DNA of 64,000 nt, from the NCBI GenBank assembly GCA_027605045.1, contig JAQFWX010000004.1, forward strand, positions 3,234,683-3,298,682. Reading direction: 5' to 3'. This document shows, piece by piece, positions 10,737 through 22,291 of this stretch. Numbering within the stretch: position 1 is the stretch's first letter; every line of letters starts with the position of its first letter. The stretch is from Phallus indusiatus. Lineage: Eukaryota; Basidiomycota; Agaricomycetes; Phallales; Phallaceae. The notes beneath the pieces were generated by a model. The model ran no database searches. It saw only the letters and a list, made by a program, of their open reading frames with translations, and was not told the origin of the DNA. Position numbers and translations under genes: made by a program.

Positions 10737-12067
10737 CTTTGACTCAATCAAACTCTCTTTTCACTTCGTCCTTTTATCATCAGAGATCTTTCTCTGCGTT
10801 GTTGTTGTATCATAAACTCTTATTTAAACCATCTTAATTTCCTCTTTTGAACTCTTCGCTCGGATATGGATTCTTACTTTTTTACCCTCTGGTTGTTACG
10901 TTCCTCTACCAGCTACAAGGGGAGCGTAAGAACTCAGTGGGACTCAGACCTGTCGTACATTCCTTTACAGTAGATATTTTTCCAACTCATTTCATTAAGT
11001 ACATACTCATTATAGTACCTCGGTTGTATGCGCGCTCGCATCATAACAAAACAAATAACTCCAACAACATTCGGGAAACTTCTGGTTAATCATCGTGAGA
11101 AAAGAATGTTTTTTTTCCTTCTTGAAATCAATCGATCGGAATAGGGGCAGTGACTCGAATCTTAATTTCAGGCGGGGGGTAACGCGCGCTATTATAGAAG
11201 TTAGAACACTGCCACTACTAGCTCGAATTAATACATTTGCATGTGAAATTTTGCTGATTGGGCCGGTGATGTGAATGAGTATTTGTGTTCCTGAATTACA
11301 AATATCTCGTAGATATGCGAATATATATATCAGTTCCCCCCCTTCGTCTAGTGCACATGTGGGCACAGGGTGCAATAATTACAAGGGGTGGGTGTTTCCA
11401 TCCGAGTCACTTAGTAAAAATAGATCAATTTTTGAGTTTGAGGGTGACTACTATTTGAGCATGAGTGTTTGATCAATTATTTACACTGAACAGGTTTCGC
11501 GTAACTCTTAGTCAAAGCTTTAGTTCGTTCTTGCCCAGTTGCCATTGTTAAGGTTTTTTTATTCAGACAAGGTTCAAGTTCTTCCAATTGAGATTAGAAC
11601 GATATAACATTACCCAATTTCAGCGTTGACGATCCAGGGCTTGAGCTTAGAATTTAATCAAAAGATATCAAGGGTAATTTAAGTATCACCGTTCTTATTA
11701 CCACGAGTGTGACACGGAAGTTTTCATATATATATGTATGCGGGTCCCATTCTCCCTTTCAGTCGACTATCATCGACATCGATCATCTACTTATCTATAT
11801 CATTGTTGAGGATGTATGTTCGCGACTCTGCGTCTTACAGAGATACTACACCAAAGTAATGTTTTTTTTTCCGATCATTTCTGATTGTTCAATATGTAAT
11901 TCTAATTTACTTTTTTTACATGACGTCGAGGACTGATCAGGCCGTCGAGGGGCGTGCTTGATGTACAATAACCAGTATAGAAAAGAACCTGCTGCATTTT
12001 TTCCCCTTAAAAGTAACTATCGTTCTGAATATCTCTTCTCAGACAAGCCTCCCAGCGACCCTTTTGG
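10737..12067. other. 1.3-kb AT-rich intergenic region
   Basis: Several open frames on both strands (for example 11010-11375, minus) have no recognisable domain, codon pattern or splice context. No repeat or RNA gene seen. Confidence 0.4.
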
Positions 12068-13112
12068 TTAAGGACGTGACGAAGACTTCGTCACGTCGGG
12101 TTCTTCAAATGGGTTAAAACTACAATAGGTATATGTCAGTCAAACGTCTAAGGAAACATAGTAAAGACATGATTTACTCGACACATCCAGCAGCAGATCG
12201 AGCCCATTCTTTAAGCCTTCCCTGCTCCACTGTCGGTGAGACAGCTGCGAAGGCTGCTTTGATTTCGTTCCATTTGTGAATATTACCGTAATTGTCTATC
12301 GGCTCGCGGCCGACGGCCATCACCACTAATGGTGTATCGCTTCGAGCCCAATCAGTATATCTCATACTGATCCTCAACGTCCAAGAGCTGTCATGCGGTC
12401 AGCGCCCAAAGCATACGTGAGTGAAACGAATCACTCACACCAGAATCACTGTGATATACCAAAGGTGCTACGGCACCACCTATACTCGCTCGCTCCCGAA
12501 GGATGCCGTTATGAGCAAACACGAAAGCGAGTTTTGTAGATTCCTCGCTAAAGCTGGCGAAATGTTCGTCGGTGACATCTGAACCATAACACACTCTTAA
12601 ATGACCCCTTTTCTCGAGTACACATACACGTCCCCGGGGTTGGGAACGTTTCTCAGAAACTGAAATATATGGCTATGTTCATCTTTCATGAGCATAAACA
12701 TGTTTTGCAGAATCCGATGAAACTGCCCAAACGTGAACCAAGCCGGGACAGCGACCCTCCGGATGATGGGCGGATTTTGGGAGCCCATGATCTGCACATC
12801 AAACGTATACAGATGTCTACAAAAATGTTTTAGTTGAATGACGAGTCAAGATCGAGACAGATTAAATCACTTGTTGCAGAACGATTTGTGGGATTTCCAA
12901 TCCTGAAAACAACAATAAATACATGTGATTCAATACATTGCATACTAGCATACCCCTTTTTGACATCTCCGACTGCAGTAGTATGTCTGTGGTATAGATT
13001 CCTTGCACCCGGTGCATAACATTAGTCCGGGCTCAGAACACGACGGGCTCCAGCATTTTATAGGAAATCCAGCAATCATTGCTTTAGCTAAGTCTGGGAT
13101 TCTTATTGGCAT
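12068..13112 (-). pseudogene. MYND/pRiA4b ORF-3-like protein, copy C, decayed
   Basis: Exons follow copy B: exon 1 13112-12954 (MYND first half, CTGCK and YYCSRRCQKG), exon 2 12902-12871 (DWKSHKSFCN), exon 3 from about 12819 (HLYTFDVQIMGSQ, IIRRVAVPAWFTFGQFH). Frame is lost after RKGVI at about 12597: TTT stands where TTTT is needed to continue to LRVCYGSDV, so translation stops at TAA. Downstream, YHSDSG replaces the conserved YDFG, and the next exon (SSWTLRI, from about 12396) has no in-frame AG acceptor. GREPIDNYG replaces the GCGPxxxCGG motif. The final exon DFNPFEEP is still readable. Three independent lesions make this a pseudogene. Confidence 0.82.
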
Positions 13113-14128
13113 TGTGAAAAATCGGTATAGATGTGAGTTTTGGTAGTTGAATAAAAGGTACGAGAAGGTTTGAAGGATTGACTTTGACTCGCGATGAATT
13201 GGAATCGGCGGGGGTGTTTGGGATGTGGATCGGTTGCGTTTGGGACACCGATTATAATTCTTCGAGCGCCTTGGACAACGGTGGTGTGCGTGGACGAGAG
13301 GACAAGTACAGGTTCCTTTTGTGGACACCAGAGGAGTAGAACGGTCAACGTCTAAGTGGACATGTCCTAAAAAAGACAGGAAGATAGAAAATGCAACCCA
13401 CCATCAAAGAAAAAATTACTGTCCCTGTCCAGAATTAATGATACGTCTTTGGCTGCACATCTGAATTCGTCAATCAATTCGCTGCCCCCATTTGCTTTCC
13501 GCGGCCTCCCGCTAATAATATTTCGAGCTTTTATTTCTCCTAACACGTTGGTTTCTACGCAATGGCTTGATTTAATTTTACATTTAAAAGTAAAATCTTC
13601 GTCCTCCATAGTAATTAACGCGCGATATCCCAACTCAAAATCGTTGTCGTTAGACCCGTACCGCTCCGGTGTTCAATTATTCCCAATAGTGGAATGGAAA
13701 TACATACTTGATTTTTCCCTGGTGCTAAAATCTCCAAAAAACCCATTTGCTTAGAATCCCTCAAGCAAAACGCTAGTACTAGATCAAGTGTGTACCATGG
13801 CAAGCGTCGTATACCGGCGCTAAGTGTAGCATACGTCATCCATATGCGCACACGCTCCGACTGAACTTACACACCCTGAAGAGCATGCTTTCTTTGCGTT
13901 TAGTGGTTTCAGAAGCAAACATTTTCCGGCTCGTGATAAACCGTAACTACTACGAATATAACCTTTACGACTAGCACTTTACAGTGGCACAGCGGAGCCG
14001 AGAAAGGCGAAATTTTTTCTATTGCCGATGCTGCCCGTACCCGACACAAATTTCCCACGGAACGCGACACGCTAAGACACATCTGAAACATCTTTCGGGC
14101 TCTCCCAGCGACTACCACAGGCTATAAC
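13113..14128. other. spacer with possible minus-strand gene remnant
   Basis: Minus-strand frames at 13851-13615 (LRDSKQMGFLEILAPGKNQ) and 13633-13367 (MEDEDFTFKCKIKSSHCVET) abut through a plausible GT donor after KNQ and could be neighbouring exons, but I cannot identify a family. The 13900-14128 part is the promoter side of the BTB gene that follows. Confidence 0.35.
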
Positions 14129-15222
14129 ATGGGTGCTACAGAAAAAGAAGAAGAAAGATCTTCCAAACGACAACGCATGGAAACGAACGAGTCAAATGAT
14201 TTCGTTTTTGACAAAGACCTTCATTTCGATGATGGAAACATCATTCTGGTGACGGAGGGTACGGCTTTCAAGATTCACAAAGGCGTTCTTTCTCGTCATT
14301 CCGTGTTTTTTCGCGACATGTTTCTTCGTGTCAATGACGATCAATCATCAGAACTAGAAGTTCACGAAGACTGCGAAGTATTACGGTTATCCGATTCGAA
14401 GCAGGACATGGTATGTCTACTGCAGGCTTTGTATGATGTCAAGTAGATATTTTTAGCCTGATTGGTGTGATTCCTATTGGTGAATCATTTCACAGAGTCC
14501 CCTCATCCGATGAACCGCTCAAGATATCCTGTCTCTTGCGAATATCCGATAAATATGTTGTGCATCATCTGCTCAAACGGATATTAAAAACCGTAGAACA
14601 GATTTTACCTATCACATACGGTGCATACTCAAATACATACGAGTCATTATCAAAAATCTCAAGATATGGACGTGACGAATTAATTATCGGAGTTACCGCG
14701 ATCACAGCAGGGATCGACATCTTCTTACCAACTCTCTACTACCACCTTTCAACATCTCTCGATCCGAAGGAATTTGAAATGCTTCCAGCTTCTTCAATTG
14801 CCAAAATACTGATTGGCATAAAACCTGCCGTAGAGTATTTGCCGCAAGTGTTACAGACCTTCAAAACGAGACATTGGGGCTCGGATGCATGCCGCTCTCA
14901 CACTTGCAGGCACGCATGGAAGGCATTCATTACAAAATTCGAAAGCTACATGACAAATTCTACGAAAATATACCACCCTATTCAAGCATTACTTCGTCTG
15001 TGTACGAAGAGCTTTCTGGGAGAATGTGTGGAATGTAAAAACGCTCGAATTGAAATGCTGGATGCTGAAGCGAAAACGTTTTGGGATCGTCTGCCCAACA
15101 TATACAATGTCGCTCAAAGTTGGGATGAGCTGCAGGAGAGATACAAATTACTACTGGTGAGTGCATTCTCAAGATTTCAATCGTTAATTCGAAACCGACA
15201 AGATATAGGCCGACGAGAATAA
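14129..15222 (+). CDS. BTB/POZ domain protein, copy 2 (intact)
   Basis: Two exons: 14129-14442 and 14496-15222 (about 346 aa); a further short intron starting at the GTGAGT of 15157 is possible, as in copy 1. After a basic start (SSKRQRME) the POZ core reads NIILVTEGTAFKIHKGVLSR then HSVFFRDMFL; the intron sits at the same place and phase (2) as in copy 1. The second exon has LLRISDKYVVHHLLKR, a cysteine-containing middle (DACRSHTCRHAWKAF, LGECVECKNAR) and SWDELQERYKLL near the end. BTB proteins act as homodimers or Cullin-3 adaptors; this fungal subfamily has no known substrate. It is convergent with MTO1, with 3' ends 127 bp apart. Confidence 0.85.
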
Positions 15223-15349
15223 TAACGGAAGTCAGAGAGCTAGTGCAATCAATATAGATTAAATTTTGGATACTAAGCTAATAATTAACCCGCGTTCTTA
15301 TGATGGTATTTCTCCTCTACATTCTTATTACATGGATTAGTATACATGA

Positions 15350-18300
15350 TTAAAATGAAACAAGGTCATTCCGTCTCTTTGCAAACCGTAATAGACTAAG
15401 AAGTGACGTCGGCGTCATCCCCTCCATCCTTTTCGCGGCGCCCTAAATTTTCATGTACGATGAGATGAAAGATCAAATCACTAAATAACAAGACAATTAT
15501 TGAGAAAAAAAAAACGTACCAGATTTTCAGGTCTTATCAGCCGTAATTTTTCGCGTATCTCTTCGCTAATTCCCGTAACCTCCATATAATCTATATCAGG
15601 TGAAAAAACGAGGTTTTCGTCCTCGAAGAACAGTTTTAAATCAGCTTCTTGTCTTCTCAAGTGTGACGCATATCGGCCTATTCAAATAAGATAAGATAAC
15701 TAACGTCTAGATCAATATAAAGTACCTTCTATCTCGGCTCGTAATCTCAGGCGAGGACTGATTTTTTCAAGCTCTGAAAACAAAGTCATCAAACTTTCCA
15801 GCGACACGCTCGGTTGACGAAGCATATCAAAGGCACTACATAATCGATGAAAATAAGTACAAAAGATGATTATATAAGAGACTGAACTCACGAGCGAGAT
15901 ACGCCATCTCGGTGAACTTCGAATCCTTTTGACGACCACCTCTGTCAATACAAAAAGTGTAAGAATACCGTTTGCCGTCGAAAGCAAAGACGTACCTGAG
16001 GGGACAGAGAATATCCTTTCAGCTTTTCAATGAGACTTGTCAACTCTTTTTGATCCGAAGTGAACGAAGACCATCTACGATCTGTCACAGCACCCGCAAT
16101 GCGACCTGCAATAAAAGGAATAAACCAACCAACGAAAAACTTAGAGGATAGCGTAGCTTCCGCACCTTTCTCTGTCAACCTGAAATCAGCATTATCACTC
16201 CGAATGGTCATCCGATATTCAGATCTTGATGTAAACATTCGATCTTAAGGCAGACATTGAAGATAAGAAGCAGTGAGACGTGGAGGTGAAAAAGTCACAA
16301 ACTACTTACAAGGTTCTTCCGCCCCTTTTACGATGAGATCATCAATCATAACACCTATAAACCCGTCCGCTCGTGTTAAAACTAAAGGCGGTCTCGATAA
16401 TGCCAATAGTCCTGCGTTGATACCGGCTATCACGCCCTGTGCGGCTGCTTCTTCGTAACCGGTTGTCCCTAATGAAAGACATGAGCGAAATATTACACGT
16501 GAAAGTATAAATGCATGAAGGAAAATAGCGATACCGTTAATTTGTCCGGCGAGAAACAGACCCTGAAGTGATTTTAAGGTACGTCTACGTTGACTGACGA
16601 ATCTAGCATACCGATATACGCTTTGTCTCCAAAGTTGCTGTAAATGAGAGATTTAGATTGAAACGCACGAAAGAAAAGGTATGAATAAAAAAAACAATAC
16701 CAGATAACTCTCGTGGATCGACAAAATCGTATTCAACGCCATAAGCTGGTCTCACGATTTCAACTTGCTCTAAACCGGGCACTGTCCTTAACATAGGTAG
16801 CTGAACGTCTTCAGGCAATGAACAAGAAAGTCCGTTGGGATAGATAACATCTTATCATAAAATGTCAGACCCAGTAAAGAAGAGTTAAGTTAGTTTACCT
16901 GAGTCATACCCTTCAGGCTCTAACCAGACTCGGTGATGCTCTTTTTCGGGAAACCGGGTGACTTTCGCTTCCAACGAAGGACAATACCGAGGGCCTTGAC
17001 ATTATACATTTTAAATGATGAAACAGCTTTTTCGAAGAAAGTAATTACAAACCTCTTTTTGACTCTTGAATGTGCACGCACCTATGGATGTTATCCCGTA
17101 TGATTTTGTGGGTTTGAAGAGTTGTCTGAGTAGCGTAACAAAAAACTTGATTGTCCTACCCAAAGATATAAGTTCGAAGGAAAGAAAATCCAATGACCTT
17201 GAAAAATTCACCTTATTAGGTACATCGCTCGTGAGGAAACTAAACGGTTGAGGTTCTTTATCTCCTTCCTGCATGTCCAAACCAGAAAAATTGATGGACG
17301 TGCCCACCAAACGAGCTGGAGTGCCAGTTTGGAGGCGACCTAGTTTGAATCCAGCATCGGATAGAGTTTTCGACAAGCCTATTTGTTACGTCAATCATGA
17401 ATGAACGAGAGTTGTCTCCGATGTTTTGAATGAGTGCAATCTTACCATCTGTGGGCGAAGCTGGGTCATTGAGTCTTCCGGCCGGAAACGTTTTATCACC
17501 TAGATGCAAAGGGTTATGAAAAGGAGTTCGTGAAAGGAAGCTAGGAATGTACCGATATGGATTTCTCCGGAAAGAAAAGTTCCAGTGCAAATAACCACAC
17601 TCGTACATGGTATGACTTCTCCGCTATCTTGAAGCTAATGTTAAAAAAGGGGATATCTGAATTGGATAAGCCAACCTAATTTTACGCCGGTAATAGAACC
17701 CGTCCGGTATGCAGAATGTTCCATTGATGTTGATGCTGCATTTTTGGGAGACCGGTCAACCGTCAAATCAAAAACACTCGCTGTACGAACATGCAAGTTG
17801 GGATAGCTAAACAACGTCTCTTGCATATGTTTCTTGTAAAGCTTCCGATCCATTTGAGCGCGAGGCCCCCAAACGGCGGGTCCTTTTGATCTGTTTAAAA
17901 CATGGAACTGAATTCCCGCTTGGTCTATAAGATACAGAAGATTAATAAATAATGCAAAGCGCGGTAAAACGGGACATACTCACCTGCAACACGTCCCATA
18001 ACGCCGTCTAGTGCATCAACCTCTCTGACCAAAGTGCCTTTTCCAACGCCGCCAATTGAAGGATTGCACGACATTTCGCCGATTGTATCCAGCTTCTGAG
18101 TTACGAGGAGGACTCGAGCTCCTACGCGAGCTGCACCAGCAGCTGCTTCACAACCAGCATGACCGCCACCGATGACACAAACTACAACATTGAAAAACAG
18201 ACACAGGAACGCTCAATATTCAGCCAGTTCAAACCGAAGTAAGCTCAAGTATACGTACCATCGTAAGTGTCTAAAGGAGACTTTTGAGGAAGGTTGGAAA

Positions 18301-18391
18301 GTTTGCGTCCTTTCGAAAGTCTAGAAACGACCTGACCCCGACTGGATTGTCGATACTTTGTTAACCCATTCCTCGCAAGACTGTGAAGCAT
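15350..18391 (-). CDS. MTO1: mitochondrial tRNA 5-carboxymethylaminomethyl-uridine modification protein MTO1 (MnmG/GidA)
   Basis: FAD- and folate-dependent partner of MSS1/MnmE that modifies U34 of mitochondrial tRNAs. Eighteen exons: 18391-18259, 18181-17984, 17924-17676, 17627-17553, 17499-17446, 17378-17212, 17155-17053, 16994-16899, 16850-16701, 16637-16612, 16562-16535, 16468-16310, 16243-16166, 16105-15996, 15941-15892, 15835-15726, 15677-15520 and 15442-15350. They total 2037 nt, 678 aa with no frame break. Motifs in order: dinucleotide site [24 protein letters not shown], RGPxxW-type [91 protein letters not shown], and C-terminal [13 protein letters not shown]. The first 40 residues are basic with few acids ([16 protein letters not shown]), as in a mitochondrial targeting sequence. 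Exons 10 and 11 are only 26 and 28 nt. Confidence 0.97.
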
Positions 18392-19860
18392 TAAGTTGGA
18401 TATGTTCGCGTTTTTTTTTGCTTGGGTAACCGGGAACTACGGAAGGCGCCGATGTTAGGGTTTGTGGGTGGCTGACAAATCAAATTCCTTTTGCTTCCGT
18501 CGCCGTTGTAACTTTTCTCAGCAGTCGCAGTCAAACCAACACTAACGACAGATAAACGGCAGGAAAGAAAAAAATACATTTGTTTTCGAAAAAAAAACAA
18601 GCTTAGTGCAAAGGCTTATGGTGTATGAAAATGACAGTCCTGAGCTGAGGACTACCCAATTTCGGGAGGCCCAAGTCACGATAAAACGTAGGAATCAGGA
18701 TGACTTGAAGTCATCCTACGTTTTATCTTTAGTGACGGATATAATCAGACCCACATCTGGATGCCCCGAAAGTGCTCAAATCCAAGAAGATGAATACCTC
18801 TTTCCCCCGAATGTTTCTCTTTTCCGATACTGACCACGAAGCTCTGCCTATCTAGTAGAATCAGGAACGCGATTCCGAATAACCACTGGCATTGCCTACA
18901 ACGTATTCTCTCTTCAAACGAACGCGTGCGTTCGTCGACGAAAGATGTCATTAAACCTCCTTTGTATGACGTTTGCACCGCATTGCGCAACCCTTCTTTC
19001 CTTGTTGAGGGCGTTGAGAGATGAGTCGATGGCATTTTGCTTTCGTATTCATATTCCAAGCCTTGCCGGATACTAGAACCAAGCAACAAACACCTTTTAG
19101 CACGCCTTAAAAGTTTGATGCAATCGTATATTGCCTGATGAAAGCGGCAGAGTTAGAAGTCTCTCTCCAAGCTATTATGGCGGAAGAGACCTATAGTAAT
19201 TTCAATCTGAAGGTCTTTGGAAGATGGTTACGACCCAGTAATGTCTTCAAGTGAGTCAGAATCCGACTACGGAACATGTCTCAAGTTCTTGATTACGTCC
19301 GATACCACTGTATGTTCTGACTGGTTGAATTACTGTGAACGTGGGCACAGACGACTACAAATGTTTGCTTTGACGTGGATTTACGCTCGTTCAAGTCCCC
19401 ACCTTATGTGTAAGTTACCTTCAATCTATTCATTTATCGATGAAGCTATGACTTGTTTAGATTATAGGTTAAACATATTCGTCGATTTTTGGCAAAATGA
19501 TATCACTCGCGTTTACCGTGAGCAGTACATAGATTTTCTTTCCACACCGCGACCGCGGTCGCACTGCATGTTCCCCTTCGGAAAATGATCTTGTGCCTTC
19601 TCTACTTATAGCTAGCTACTTGAAGAATATAGACTCTGCTTTATCTAGTCTGAACTTTTCTTCGCGCGGCTAGCTCTCGATAATTATTCGTCGGCCCCGG
19701 TCCCCGGTCTTGAATTGAAAATCAACTTTCGCCGTTCGGAACGACCAAGCCGAGTCACGTGACAATGGTCCACGACCTTACCTAGCATTCCACAACAGCA
19801 AAGTAAGTACATTAGACCAAAAAAATTTTGGCGAAAGCACACGACCACGCAACACGTTTA
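18392..19860. other. spacer between MTO1 and PDX2 with orphan ORFs
   Basis: Divergent promoter region of MTO1 (minus) and PDX2 (plus). Open frames at 18606-18833 (+), 19089-18745 (-) and 19241-19588 (+, starts MSSSESESDYG, 115 codons, Cys- and Trp-containing) have no family I recognise. A short frame starting at 19138 (MKAAELEVSLQAIM) ends in a good GTGAGT donor but has no clear second exon. A strong inverted repeat at 18675-18736 is listed separately. Confidence 0.4.
18675..18736. repeat. 62-bp inverted repeat (stem-loop)
   Basis: GATAAAACGT (18680-18689) pairs with ACGTTTTATC (18718-18727) and AGGATGACT (18697-18705) pairs with AGTCATCCT (18709-18717) around a TGA loop. The only defect is a 7-base bulge AGGAATC on the left arm. 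Outer GTCAC/GTGAC pentamers also pair. It lies 284 bp upstream of the MTO1 start codon, outside any gene I can support. Confidence 0.75.
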
Positions 19861-20812
19861 ATGGGGCGTCAGGGAGTGACAATCGGTGTTCTAGGTAATT
19901 CTCCTCACAGTTGACAAGCTTATCGTACAAGAACACAATACTCAAGTCAAATTTTTACGTTGTTATTGTTATTTACAGCTTTACAAGGTGCATTCGCAGA
20001 ACATGTCAACATTTTGACCCGTCTCAAGATCTCTCATCTCGCTATCACTCCCTTGCTCGTCAAAACTCCCGATGATCTTCAAAGATGCGACGCTTTGATC
20101 ATTCCGGGAGGTGAATCGACGACCATCGCCCTTCTGGCAAAGCTGGCTGGTCTCCTGGATCCTTTACAGACTTTTGTCAAGAAAAAGCCTGTATGGGGCA
20201 CATGTGCTGGCGCCATCCTTCTAGCCGAAGAAGTACATGGCACAAAAAAAGGCGGTCAAGACTTATTAGGCGGTATGAATGTATCAGTAGAGAGGAATGG
20301 ATGGGGTTCCCAGGTTTGTAATTCTCCTTTTCATGAGCGAGCTTGCGGATAGTATCATACCGTACTGATATTATATTTATATCAATGATAGGTTGAATCG
20401 TTCGAGGCGTCGTTGAATGTTCAGGGTCTGCGAGATCCGGAAACGCCCTTTAATGGAGTATTCATTCGAGCACCCGTAAGTTAGAGACTTGAGCCACCGT
20501 TCTATTTCATCTTACCTTTTCTTTTTATAACCTTCATCAATGATTTCATATCTCAAAAAATAGGTTATTATCTCACTCAGGCCTGACCCATCACAACCCC
20601 CCATCGATATTCTAGCTCGTATAACCCCCTCTTTACTTCCTGAATCCAGATCTGGAGCAGGAACAGATTCGTTGGGTGATGAGAACAGTCTCGGGGATCG
20701 TACAGTTGTAGCCCTTCGCCAAGGCCGACTCCTCATTACGACATTTCATCCCGAATTAACCCGCGATGACCGTTTTCACGATTATTTCGTTCGGAATTGT
20801 GTCGACTGTTGA
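19861..20812 (+). CDS. PDX2: pyridoxal 5'-phosphate synthase glutaminase subunit (PDX2/SNO)
   Basis: Hydrolyses glutamine to supply ammonia to the PDX1/SNZ synthase in vitamin B6 biosynthesis. Four exons: 19861-19894, 19979-20313, 20392-20475 and 20564-20812 (233 aa, close to the usual length for the eukaryotic enzyme). Starts [20 protein letters not shown]. The PGGEST signature is at about residue 57 and the catalytic cysteine is in [21 protein letters not shown] follows across intron 2, and the C-terminal HPELTRDDR supplies the catalytic His-x-Glu. All introns are short GT-AG. The PDX1 partner is not in the window. There is no sign of truncation; the fungal insertion [17 protein letters not shown] before the last strand is low complexity. 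Confidence 0.97.
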
Positions 20813-21102
20813 GGCTCAAGCCGATACCGTCCGCCCAACCGCTCGGAAGTGTATGTTGGAACTATGAGGATATCTTCTCTTAATAGCTCTAGAAATTCAT
20901 GTTTGATTCAACGTTTATATTACCGAAGTTTTTTTTCCCCTGCTTTTTTTTGGTTATTAGTGTAATGATGGTTATGCGATTGTCATGTTGCACGTTCATG
21001 ATCAGGGTAATCAAATTTATTTTGGTTTTTTGGCACATTTCAAACACTACAGCTTTTCGTAAAAATAATACATAGATACAGCACCGCCGCGTACTAGATC
21101 AA
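20813..21102. other. convergent 3' region, PDX2 and alkyltransferase
   Basis: 290-bp spacer between two convergent stop codons, T-rich (runs at 20931-20950 and 21024-21031); no other feature seen. Confidence 0.5.
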
Positions 21103-21941
21103 TCAATTTCCCACCCAAATCATGTCTTCACCTCCAATTAGATATCCTTTGTTATCAAATGTCACGCCTTCTTTTCTCAGAATTTCAATTTTCCGTCGTA
21201 CATTTTTTCCTTGACCTTGACCGGGATTAAGAGCTACAGATGCAGCATTGTTCCACTCGCCTAGAAATCCGCCAATGTAGCCCGTAGATGCAATCACGCG
21301 ATGACACGGTACAAATGGTGCAAAAGGGTTGTTTCGAAGCGCTGTACCAACTTAGAAAGCGAACGTTTATCGATACGTATGTTTCCCATACTAATTGAAC
21401 ATTACTTACCTGAACGTGGTGATCCAGAAGCCAATGCCGAACATATTGCCTAAAATCGCACAGTGTGAATATAGAAGCATATCTTTAAAAAAAGCTCAGG
21501 TTCACCTTATAGGTGGTGACCTTCCCTGCGGGAACTTTTCTCACAAAATCGTAGACAGCCCATTGATGTTCTGTTACGGCCTGGAAAATTAAAAGATTAA
21601 CGGGATATGAGCCAAATTTCCGGAAGAAAGCCGAATTACCTTTCCCGCTTTTGTCCTAAAAGATCGGCGTTGCGTCTCCACATATGGATAAACTATCCCG
21701 TTATGTGCATCTAAACCTAAAGTTGAAGACAAATCGACCCTTAGGGGCCTTTCAATTTCATTTTAATCGTACCTGAACTATCGATGGCACGCTCATCTTC
21801 AACCTTCAATGACGACACAGCAGTATCTTCAACATCTTCACTCAATTGCGGAGGCACACGTCGATTAACTTCAACAGCAAGTGTTCCAACAGGGGAAAAT
21901 CGGTATTTATCGAGTCGACACGCGCTACGAGTAGGTGACAT
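21103..21941 (-). CDS. O6-methylguanine-DNA alkyltransferase (MGMT/Ogt)
   Basis: Suicide repair enzyme that moves alkyl groups from O6-alkylguanine to its own cysteine, in the nucleus. Five exons: 21941-21773, 21716-21640, 21580-21506, 21449-21410 and 21350-21103 (202 aa). After an N-terminal extension of about 56 residues comes the conserved core: VTEHQWAVYDFVRKVPAGKVTTYK, split by an intron from AICSALASGSPRS, then VGTALRNNPF and the active-site PCHRV (Cys acceptor). GYIGGFLGEW and RRKIEILRKEGVTFD complete the helix-turn-helix domain. The frame is complete and all active-site residues are present. The gene is divergent from the unknown gene at 22292 with a 350-bp shared promoter. Confidence 0.95.
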
Positions 21942-22291
21942 TATGCTGGGCTTTTGAAGACTGAAAGAACAAAACTCGACCAAAACGCGCTCTCGTTGCA
22001 GCTACTTTTAAGCACGTTGGACCATGGACCGTTGACTCAGGCGGTCCCGATGCGAAACAGTTCGGTGACACATGCTGTGACAAGCTGAGTCAGCAACCGA
22101 CAGCCCACGGAATCGGAGCTTAAACTAGACGGAGCATTGCAAACATAGTCCAAATCGTTCTTCCAAACTTGAGTCATTGCTTCATTGTTGACGCGTCGTT
22201 CACGCAAAAAATAGCTGTTGGAGTCTAAAATTATATGATTTGAACTCGGAAAGACATTTTCACTTGATTTTTAACGAAAGAAGTCGAAGGC
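21942..22291. promoter_or_regulatory. shared divergent promoter region
   Basis: 350 bp between the start codons of the alkyltransferase (minus) and the unknown gene at 22292 (plus). No TATA box stands out; an ACGCGT hexamer lies near 22191. Such spacing allows co-regulation but nothing in the sequence proves it. Confidence 0.4.

Noticed and set aside
11010..11375. 121-codon minus-strand frame
   Set aside because: No ATG context, domain, signal peptide or intron; composition typical of AT-rich non-coding DNA.
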